From Candidatus Komeilibacteria bacterium (GTDB taxonomy: Bacteria; Patescibacteriota; Patescibacteriia; UBA1558; 2-01-FULL-52-15), in NCBI GenBank assembly GCA_016204595.1, contig JACQKJ010000077.1, positions 1 through 18,785 of the forward strand: a stretch of 18,785 nt of DNA. Reading direction: 5' to 3'. Made by a program: the position numbers and the translations under genes. Within the stretch, counting starts at the first letter, position 1, and every line of letters starts with the position of its first letter. Positions 13,662 through 18,785 of this stretch are shown piece by piece. The notes beneath the pieces are model-generated. The model saw nothing but the letters and a program-made list of their open reading frames with translations. It made no database searches and was not told the origin of the DNA.

Positions 13662-13690
13662 AGTATACTCGGAGAACCCGTAGCTGTCAA
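13662..13690 (-). promoter_or_regulatory. Consensus promoter of rpmB, -10 shared with the opposite strand
   Basis: On the minus strand: TTGACA (13690-13685), a 17-base spacer, TATACT (13667-13662). The -10 sits in the 10-base palindrome GAGTATACTC (13661-13670), so the plus strand also carries TATACT at 13664-13669, 33 bases before the ATG of the M50 protease gene at 13703. The plus-strand -35 is weak. Confidence 0.75.
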
Positions 13691-13702
13691 TATGCCCTGC
13701 GT

Positions 13703-14335
13703 ATGATCTTCAGCCTATTGAATTCAAATCCAGGTATTGCTATAGCGTTCATCATTGCTATTGCCATCGGCATTACGATCCATGAGTTTTCGCATGCATT
13801 GGCCGGGTATCTCATGGGCGATACGACCGCGCGCGATGCAGGCCGCCTGACCCTCAACCCGATCGCTCACCTCGATCCTTTGGGTTCGATCATGCTGTTG
13901 TTCGCGGGTTTTGGCTGGGGCAAGCCAACGCCATACGATCCCGGTCAATTGAAATATCACCGTTGGGGGCCAGCGCTCGTTGCGATTGCAGGCCCTATAT
14001 CCAACTTTGTTGGTGCTGCAGTAAGCATTGGTTTGCTCATTATTCTTGCTCCACTGTACCCGCCGGACAACCTCCTTATTGTTTTTCTGGGCTCGCTCTT
14101 TTTTATCAATGTAATGCTCATGATATTCAATTTGATCCCGATTCCGCCTCTTGATGGCTCGCAGGTGCTTTTTTCCCTCCTGCCTGCCCGGTATAACAAT
14201 TTCAAATACTTCCTGGCCAAGAACGGTCCGATGATACTCTTCGGGCTTATTCTCATAGATAATTTCAGCAGTGTGAGTATATTTGGGTCAATCTATAATT
14301 TTTTCTTCTCGCTGTTGGGTAGATTTCTCCCATAA
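13703..14335 (+). CDS. Site-2-protease-like M50 family membrane metalloprotease
   Basis: 210 aa, polytopic, without PDZ or CBS domains; the small stand-alone class of M50 proteases. The zinc-binding HExxH is HEFSH (H27, E28, H31) in the first membrane helix, and the second ligand motif is PPLDGSQVLFSLLP with D151. GDTTARDAGRLTLNPIAHLDPLGS (40-62) and GWGKPTPYDP (71-80) are typical of the family. Such proteins cut substrates within the membrane, often in signalling; the substrate cannot be inferred here. All catalytic residues are present. The start at 13703 follows the divergent -10 palindrome and no Shine-Dalgarno sequence is visible. Confidence 0.92.
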   Translation: MIFSLLNSNPGIAIAFIIAIAIGITIHEFSHALAGYLMGDTTARDAGRLTLNPIAHLDPLGSIMLLFAGFGWGKPTPYDPGQLKYHRWGPALVAIAGPISNFVGAAVSIGLLIILAPLYPPDNLLIVFLGSLFFINVMLMIFNLIPIPPLDGSQVLFSLLPARYNNFKYFLAKNGPMILFGLILIDNFSSVSIFGSIYNFFFSLLGRFLP

Positions 14336-14341
14336 AAGAAA

Positions 14342-14383
14342 AGGACCGGCCAGTCGACAGTGTTTCGTCGAAAGTTCGGTCCT
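14342..14383. terminator. Bidirectional terminator between convergent genes
   Basis: AGGACCG (14342-14348) pairs with CGGTCCT (14377-14383), with an inner TCGAC/GTCGA stem. On the minus strand the stem is followed by TTTTCTTTT, so it should end the minus-strand unit; the plus side has only a short T-run. The remaining stretch 14384-14459 shows no gene and would be the 3' end of the minus-strand message. Confidence 0.6.
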
Positions 14384-14459
14384 CTTTAGGAACAGCGAAT
14401 TTCAGGAGGTGCGCTCATTGCGCCGTATTGTAACGAAGGAGTTGCGTTGAAGAATGATG

Positions 14460-14942
14460 CTACATGCGCGTGAACTTGTTGAGCACGGGCAGTAGCTTGT
14501 CGTTCTGGCTGAGCGCAGCGATCCGTTTTGCTTCTGCGGGGAGGAGCTGACTCACGTAGACAGCAATGCCGAGCATGGCTGCCTCGTCCAAATCCTCGGG
14601 AAAACCCGAGAAGGAAAAGATGAGATCACGCGCGCGAATAGCGCCAGAGTACTGATCCTTGTCGGAGTTCCTGCTTTGCGCGCTGCTCTCATGCTTCGGG
14701 TTCGCGCCAAGCCGCATGGCCTTCTCGATGGAGAAGTTAAGATGACGCGAGATGCGTTCCAGCGGAACATTTCCGACGCCCATGATGAGCAGTGGTGCAC
14801 CGGTAGACCGCTCGGCGATGTTCATATATCCACCGTGGTACTCTCTGTCATGGAACTTGCGGAGAGCCGGAAAGAGGCCCTCCAACGCTTTGACGATACT
14901 ACGCCGTGTGCCGTAATGGAATTCGAGACTGATGGAATTCAC
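14460..14942 (-). CDS. Unknown protein, weak resemblance to GlcG/HbpS fold
   Basis: 160 aa, starting with GTG at 14942 and preceded by AAGGAG six bases upstream, a good Shine-Dalgarno on which this start is chosen. No signal peptide or membrane segment, so it is predicted cytoplasmic. Residues about 109-130 (YSGAIRARDLIFSFSGFPEDLDEAAMLGIA) and the earlier GAPLLIMGVGN...RHLNFSIEKAMRLG recall the pattern of the GlcG/HbpS (haem-degrading domain) family, in which GA..VSG..PEqDe..A..G precedes the last helix. The match is by eye and weak, and haem binding should not be assumed. It is the second gene of a minus-strand unit with a small membrane protein. Confidence 0.7.
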   Translation of the reverse strand: MNSISLEFHYGTRRSIVKALEGLFPALRKFHDREYHGGYMNIAERSTGAPLLIMGVGNVPLERISRHLNFSIEKAMRLGANPKHESSAQSRNSDKDQYSGAIRARDLIFSFSGFPEDLDEAAMLGIAVYVSQLLPAEAKRIAALSQNDKLLPVLNKFTRM

Positions 14943-15029
14943 AGGTTTCTCCTTCTCACCCGCTGCGCGGATGGATGTTTGATGTGAAGCCTTCCACGTT
15001 CCGGTTCGATCCGCCTTGAGGTAGTTGGC

Positions 15030-15182
15030 TCAGCGGAGTTCCTTGGCCAGAAAATTGGCCAGTGTGTACAGAAACATCAGGAAGGCAAAGACCGCGACAG
15101 CAGCTGGGATGGAGTGTGTCCACTCCCAGATCATTCCTGTACAGCAAACAGCAAAACCGAAACTGATGCTAGTATATTTCAT
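15030..15182 (-). CDS. Small two-helix membrane protein, unknown function
   Basis: 50 aa from the ATG at 15182. The frame is open 21 codons further upstream (to 15245), but the strong GGAGG five bases before 15182 decides the start. It has two hydrophobic segments (about 5-19 and 25-45, AVAVFAFLMFLYTLANFL) and a pair of adjacent cysteines, CC (13-14). No known motif. It is the first gene after a full-consensus promoter and is followed by the unknown gene at 14942 after an 87-base gap that shows no other feature. Shine-Dalgarno sequences on both genes set this unit apart from most of the window. Confidence 0.65.
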   Translation of the reverse strand: MKYTSISFGFAVCCTGMIWEWTHSIPAAVAVFAFLMFLYTLANFLAKELR

Positions 15183-15238
15183 AGTGTCCTCCGCGTGTGA
15201 GAGAAAAGCTGAAATTCGCCAGTTTTCGAGGTACGATT

Positions 15239-15253
15239 TTCCCATTTTGGGAA
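15239..15253. promoter_or_regulatory. Operator-like or 5'-end hairpin at the start of the minus-strand unit
   Basis: TTCCCA (15239-15244), three bases, TGGGAA (15248-15253), a perfect 6-base inverted repeat. It lies exactly where the minus-strand promoter should start transcription (about 15253). It could be a repressor site or a hairpin at the RNA 5' end. Confidence 0.45.
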
Positions 15254-15259
15254 TTGTAG

Positions 15260-15288
15260 ATTATAGCTTTTTTCTATATTTTTGTCAA
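15260..15288 (-). promoter_or_regulatory. Full-consensus promoter of the minus-strand unit
   Basis: On the minus strand: TTGACA (15288-15283), a 17-base spacer, TATAAT (15265-15260). It is the only perfect match to the sigma70-type consensus in both boxes that I see in the window. The message would have a leader of about 70 bases before the ATG at 15182. Confidence 0.85.
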
Positions 15289-15302
15289 GATTTTGTCTCG
15301 TC

Positions 15303-15441
15303 GTCATTTCGACCGGAGCCCCGCACAAGCGGGGCGGAGCGGAGAAATCCCACTGAGCTATCAAAATGCTTGTCTACCTCTCAACGGGATCCCTCCGCTT
15401 CGTCCTCTCGACTATGTCTCGAGGCCTGCGGTCGGGATGAC
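15303..15441. repeat. Imperfect inverted-repeat element between the minus unit and rpsL
   Basis: Outer arms 15303-15315 and 15429-15441 pair over 13 bases with two G-T pairs (GTCATTTCGACCG at the left). Inner arms 15335-15351 and 15386-15402 pair at 14 of 17. A perfect hairpin GCCCCGC-ACAA-GCGGGGC (15318-15335) lies inside. There is no coding sequence, so it resembles a non-autonomous palindromic repeat element. With the promoters on both sides it accounts for most of the 15183-15550 gap. Confidence 0.65.
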
Positions 15442-15446
15442 AGCTC

Positions 15447-15475
15447 TTGACCGTGCCCTTGTCTTGTGCTACTCT
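15447..15475 (+). promoter_or_regulatory. Candidate promoter of the str cluster
   Basis: TTGACC (15447-15452), a 17-base spacer, TACTCT (15470-15475). The -35 is good and the -10 poor. It would start transcription near 15482, with a leader of about 70 bases before rpsL that contains the hairpin at 15487-15512. Confidence 0.4.
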
Positions 15476-15486
15476 TTTGGCACGAT

Positions 15487-15512
15487 AAATCCTTAAAGAA
15501 TTGCAAGGATTT
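15487..15512 (+). promoter_or_regulatory. Hairpin in the rpsL leader
   Basis: AAATCCTT (15487-15494), a 10-base loop, AAGGATTT (15505-15512), a perfect 8-bp stem at the 5' end of the predicted leader. str operons are often feedback-regulated by S7, but there is no evidence here that this hairpin is such a site. A second T-rich run (CCTTTTTTA) follows before the ATG. Confidence 0.4.
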
Positions 15513-15550
15513 CTTGTAGAGCAAAAGACATCCTTTTTTAATACCAGAAA

Positions 15551-15982
15551 ATGCCCAGTTCCAACCAGTTATTGCGCAGAGCCCGCACAGCAGTCACGTA
15601 TAAATCCAAGACCCCGGCGCTACAGACAACGCTGAACTCTTTGCGCAGGCGCAGAAGGACCCTTGCGAAAGGAAGCCCATTCAAGCGCGGCGTGTGCGTG
15701 AAGGTAACGACCACGACCCCGAAGAAGCCGAACTCGGCGCTCCGCAAGATCGCGCGCGTGCGGCTTTCGAACGGTACCGAAGTGACGGCATATATACCGG
15801 GAATGGGGCATAATTTGCAGGAACACTCCATTGTATTGGTCCGTGGCGGCCGCGTGAAAGATCTGCCGGGTGTCCGGTATCACATTGTCCGCGGCGTGTA
15901 TGACGCGCAGGGCGTTGCCAACCGCAAGCAGGGTCGCAGCTTGTACGGCGCAAAGAAAGAAAAGGCGAAGGCAAAATCATAA
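15551..15982 (+). CDS. rpsL: Small ribosomal subunit protein uS12
   Basis: 143 aa. uS12 lies at the decoding centre. The signature TPKKPNSALRKIARVRL (60-76), then EVTAYIPGMGHNLQEHS and VRGGRVKDLPGVRYHIVRG, are all present. Compared with the 124-residue E. coli form there is an insertion of about 14 residues between SKTPAL and KRGVC (TTLNSLRRRRRTLAKGSPF), as also seen in the longer Firmicutes-type S12. The first cysteine of the usual CPQKRGVC is replaced (SPFKRGVC). The Lys residues linked to streptomycin resistance are wild type. First gene of rpsL-rpsG-fusA. No Shine-Dalgarno sequence is visible. Confidence 0.98.
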   Translation: MPSSNQLLRRARTAVTYKSKTPALQTTLNSLRRRRRTLAKGSPFKRGVCVKVTTTTPKKPNSALRKIARVRLSNGTEVTAYIPGMGHNLQEHSIVLVRGGRVKDLPGVRYHIVRGVYDAQGVANRKQGRSLYGAKKEKAKAKS

Positions 15983-15994
15983 TTTAAATAGCCT

Positions 15995-16459
15995 ATGCGC
16001 GGTAAGCAAGCACCAAAACGAAGCATTCCAGGAGATCCGAAATTCGGACGCGTTGACATCGGCAAACTCATCAACCGGCTGATGCACAACGGCAAGAAGA
16101 CCGTCGCGCAGAAGATCGTGTATACCGCTTTTCAAATTATTTCCGATACGACCAAGCAGGACCCGGTCGAGACCTACGAGAAAGCTATGCAGAATGTCGG
16201 TCCAAACCTTGAAGTAAAGGGTCGCCGCGTGGGCGGGGCCAACTATCAGGTACCGGTCGTGGTCATCGGCGAACGCAAGAATCTGCTCGCGCATCGCTGG
16301 ATCCTGGACGCGGCCCGCGGTAAAAAAGGAAAACCCATGGCACAGAAACTTGCTGAAGAGTTGATGAGCGCGGCGAAGGGCGAAGGAGATGCGGTCAAGA
16401 AGCGCGAGGACGTGCAGCGCATGGCAGAAGCCAACAGGGCATTTGCTCATTTTGCATAG
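15995..16459 (+). CDS. rpsG: Small ribosomal subunit protein uS7
   Basis: 154 aa, a normal length (about 156). It is a primary 16S rRNA binder of the small-subunit head. Family blocks seen: MRGKQAPKRSIPGDPKFG, INRLMHNGKKTVAQKIVYTAF (28-48), ALQNVGP-type ENVGPNLEVKGRRVGGANYQVPV (as QNVGPNLEVK...), and the C-terminal KREDVQRMAEANRAFAHF. It begins 12 bases after rpsL and is clearly co-transcribed with it. In E. coli S7 also represses translation of its own operon; nothing in this short gap shows the same site. Confidence 0.98.
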   Translation: MRGKQAPKRSIPGDPKFGRVDIGKLINRLMHNGKKTVAQKIVYTAFQIISDTTKQDPVETYEKAMQNVGPNLEVKGRRVGGANYQVPVVVIGERKNLLAHRWILDAARGKKGKPMAQKLAEELMSAAKGEGDAVKKREDVQRMAEANRAFAHFA

Positions 16460-16462
16460 AGA

Positions 16463-16576
16463 GAATGAGGAACGAGTAATGAGTAACGAGAAACGAAGAA
16501 TTAAGTATAGAAAATCACGAATGACGTTTGTGCAGCATTCATAATCCCTCATTCCTCATTTCTCATTCCTAATTCC
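16463..16576. repeat. Heptamer-period inverted repeat between rpsG and fusA
   Basis: Left: GAATGAG GAACGAG (16463-16476), TAATGAG TAACGAG (16477-16490), AAACGAA, a 7-base period. Right: the complementary motif repeats as CTCATTC CTCATTT, then CTCATTC CTAATTC (about 16548-16575), again every 7 bases. The two sides can form a long imperfect hairpin in the rpsG-fusA gap. No ORF is present. Confidence 0.65.
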
Positions 16577-16582
16577 ATCCAA

Positions 16583-18685
16583 ATGGCTCGGGAATATTCT
16601 CTAGAAAAAACACGCAACATCGGCATCATCGCTCATATTGACGCGGGCAAGACCACCGTCTCGGAGCGCATTCTTTTTTATACCGGCAAGAAACATAAGA
16701 TCGGAGAGGTGCATGAGGGTCAGGCCGAGATGGACTGGATGGAACAGGAGAAAGAGCGCGGCATCACCATCACGTCCGCCGCGACCACCTGTTTTTGGGA
16801 CCTGCCGGACTGGCTGGGCGGCGGTAAATGTCGCATCAACATCATCGACACGCCGGGCCACGTTGATTTCACCGCTGAAGTGGAGCGTTCGTTGCGCGTA
16901 TTGGACGGGGGCGTGACGGTCTTCGACGGCGTCGCCGGGGTTGAACCGCAATCCGAGACCGTCTGGCGGCAGGCGGATAAGTACAAAGTGCCCCGTATCG
17001 CATTCATCAACAAGATGGACCGCATGGGCGCCGATTTCTACGCTGACCTTCGTTCGATCCATGACCGGCTGACCAAGAACGCATATCCTATGCAGCTTCC
17101 TATTGGTGCTGCCGAAACGTTCAAGGGTGTTATCGATCTGTTCACGCAGAAAGCCATCTATTTCCTCGATGAGGATGGAAAGAAATTTGAAGAACGGGAC
17201 ATACCGGCGGATATGCAAGGCAAGGTAAAGGAATATCGCGACAAGCTCATTGAAGCGATCGCGACGCACGATGAACATTTGACGAATCAATTTTTGGAGG
17301 GGAAGGATATTTCTGTCGAAGAGTTGAAGCGGGTGCTGCGTAAAGCGGTCATTGCAAATGAAATAGTCCCGATATTGTGCGGCTCGGCCCTGAAAAATAA
17401 AGGGGTTCAGCAGCTTTTGGATGCGGTTACCGCGTATCTGCCCTCACCGTTGGATCTGCCGCCGGTCGAAGGAACGGATGTGCATGATGCATCAGTGAAG
17501 ATTACAAGAAACGCATCAGATGAAGAACCTCTTTCGGCTCTCGCGTTCAAAGTCGCGACCGATCCGTATGTGGGCCGGCTTACGTTCGTACGGCTGTATT
17601 CGGGTACCATTGAAGCCGGTTCGTATGTGTACAATAGCTCGCGCGACCGCAAAGAACGGGTCGGGCGCATCTTGCTTATGCACGCGAACCACCGCGAAGA
17701 CATCAAGATGGCATATGCGGGCGATATCGTCGCCGTTGTAGGTTTGAAAGATACTTTTACCAGCCATACGCTCTGCGATGAGAATAAACCTATCCTTTTG
17801 GAAAGCATTATCTTCCCGGAACCGGTCATACGCGTCGCTATCGAGCCCAAGACCAAACAGGATCAAGAAAAGATGGGCTTGGCGCTTTCCAAGCTTGCAG
17901 AGGAAGATCCGACGTTCCGCGTTTCGACTGACGAGGAAACCCTGCAGACCATCATTGCCGGGATGGGAGAATTGCATCTTGATATCATCGTGGACCGCAT
18001 GAAGCGTGAATTCAAAGTGGAAGCGAACGTCGGCGCTCCGCAGGTCGCCTACAAGGAAACGGTGACCGCGGAAGCTGAAGCCGAAGGAAAATATATCAAA
18101 CAATCCGGCGGACGCGGGCAGTACGGACACTGCTGGATCAGAGTCCGTCCGCAGGAACGCGGAAAAGGTTTTGAATTCATCGATGCCATCAAGGGTGGCT
18201 CCATTCCAAAGGAATATATTGGTCCGATTGAAAAGGGAGTCAAGGAATCAATGGATAACGGCGTGCTTGCCGGGTATCCGGTTATTGACGTTGCGGCTGA
18301 AGTGTATGACGGCTCGTTCCACGAAGTCGATTCGTCCGAGGCTGCTTTCAAGATAGCGGGCTCTATGGCGTTCCGCGAGGCGTTCAGGAGAGCACGACCG
18401 GTCATTTTGGAACCGATCATGAAAGTGGAGGCCATCACTCCTGAAAACTACATGGGCGATGTGATCGGCGATATCAATGCAAAGCGAGGACAGGTCAATG
18501 ATATGACCGAGCGGGCAGGGGTAAAGGTCATCCACGCGCTCATACCGCTTGCGGAGTTATTTGGGTACGCGACGAGTCTCCGCAGCATGACTCAGGGACG
18601 TGCAAGCTATAGCATGGAACTTTCGCATTATCAAAATGTCCCGGTAAACGTTGCGGAAGAGATTATCAACGGAAAAAAGAAATAA
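16583..18685 (+). CDS. fusA: Elongation factor G
   Basis: 700 aa, a normal length. This translocation GTPase moves tRNAs and mRNA on the ribosome and acts with RRF in recycling. G1 is AHIDAGKTT (17-25), G2 is RGITITSAAT (59-68), G3 is DTPGHVDF (89-96) and G4 is NKMD (143-146). Domains II to V follow, with domain IV containing GGRGQYGHCWIRV. Compared with E. coli, the loop before G3 is WDLPDWLGGGKCRINIIDTPG. The gene is third in rpsL-rpsG-fusA, separated by a 123-base gap filled by a heptamer-period inverted repeat. No Shine-Dalgarno sequence is visible. The usual next gene, tuf, is not in the remaining 100 bases. Confidence 0.98.
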   Translation: MAREYSLEKTRNIGIIAHIDAGKTTVSERILFYTGKKHKIGEVHEGQAEMDWMEQEKERGITITSAATTCFWDLPDWLGGGKCRINIIDTPGHVDFTAEVERSLRVLDGGVTVFDGVAGVEPQSETVWRQADKYKVPRIAFINKMDRMGADFYADLRSIHDRLTKNAYPMQLPIGAAETFKGVIDLFTQKAIYFLDEDGKKFEERDIPADMQGKVKEYRDKLIEAIATHDEHLTNQFLEGKDISVEELKRVLRKAVIANEIVPILCGSALKNKGVQQLLDAVTAYLPSPLDLPPVEGTDVHDASVKITRNASDEEPLSALAFKVATDPYVGRLTFVRLYSGTIEAGSYVYNSSRDRKERVGRILLMHANHREDIKMAYAGDIVAVVGLKDTFTSHTLCDENKPILLESIIFPEPVIRVAIEPKTKQDQEKMGLALSKLAEEDPTFRVSTDEETLQTIIAGMGELHLDIIVDRMKREFKVEANVGAPQVAYKETVTAEAEAEGKYIKQSGGRGQYGHCWIRVRPQERGKGFEFIDAIKGGSIPKEYIGPIEKGVKESMDNGVLAGYPVIDVAAEVYDGSFHEVDSSEAAFKIAGSMAFREAFRRARPVILEPIMKVEAITPENYMGDVIGDINAKRGQVNDMTERAGVKVIHALIPLAELFGYATSLRSMTQGRASYSMELSHYQNVPVNVAEEIINGKKK

Positions 18686-18689
18686 TATG

Positions 18690-18725
18690 AATCCCGTTAG
18701 AAGCCGCGGTCGCTTATAGGGGATT
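18690..18725. repeat. Imperfect palindrome after fusA
   Basis: AATCCC (18690-18695) pairs with GGGATT (18720-18725), with a partial inner AAGC/GCTT match. It lies 4 bases after the fusA stop, where a terminator might be expected, but no T-run follows. It resembles the CCCGTTAGAAG-type interspersed palindromes that I believe are frequent in CPR genomes (by memory). No ORF is seen in 18726-18785. Confidence 0.45.
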
Positions 18726-18785
18726 TAGACAAATAAATGGTCATACTAACAAAAAATTTATCGCATTCACCGGTCACTTATGTTA

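Noticed and set aside
15025..15450. 141-codon plus-strand open frame across the inverted-repeat element
   Set aside because: It runs antisense to the small membrane gene and then through a non-coding palindromic element; no start signal or conserved pattern.
16463..16576. CRISPR array
   Set aside because: Units are 7 bases, degenerate and without unique spacers; no cas genes are in the window.
16601..17290. 229-codon open frame on the minus strand across fusA
   Set aside because: Antisense shadow of the highly conserved EF-G GTPase domain.
18690..18725. Integron attC site
   Set aside because: Only a partial GTTAG-like word and no paired inverse core; no integrase or cassette structure nearby.

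Overview
The window looks like a chromosomal segment of a Patescibacteria/CPR bacterium, most likely Parcubacteria-like. This is inferred from gene content and style, not from a phylogeny. The signs are two membrane-anchored proteins with Asn/Thr linkers and calcium-type TSP3 repeats, short core genes, many starts without a Shine-Dalgarno sequence, an Ndk with an internal insertion, and gaps filled with dispersed palindromic repeats. UGA is used as a stop (ybeY, comEC) and RF2 is present, so the genetic code is standard.

Layout. 24-2131: two anchored extracytoplasmic proteins, the second with a pilin-like helix, a TSP3 segment and a C-terminal domain. 2135-2611: ybeY. 2839-5330: the division pair ftsA and ftsZ, each with its own upstream signals. 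5489-7403: nrdR, a small coiled-coil membrane protein and prfB (RF2). 7449-8462: an unknown anchored secreted protein. 8529-11068: comEC split into a membrane-channel gene and an MBL-domain gene that overlap by ATGA. 11106-12096: a stand-alone CheY-like receiver and ndk. 12097-12567: a 471-base gap with a heptamer repeat, a terminator, a 34-bp perfect palindrome, a strong promoter and a probable structured small RNA that ends in its own terminator. 12568-13378: two small polytopic membrane proteins. 13429-13611 (minus): rpmB, divergent from an M50 protease gene (13703-14335). 15182-14460 (minus): a two-gene unit of unknown function driven by a full-consensus sigma70-type promoter. 15551-18685: the str cluster rpsL-rpsG-fusA; the window ends before any tuf gene.

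How it works together: most genes are housekeeping (division, translation, ribosome maturation, nucleotide metabolism), and comEC points to DNA uptake. Promoters are unusually readable. A -10 of the form GTATACT recurs, often 16-17 bases after a TTGnnn box and close to the start codon. The most unusual material is between genes: the RNA locus at 12233-12553, heptamer-period repeats in three gaps, and palindromic elements that appear to have entered the 5' end of comEC in frame.
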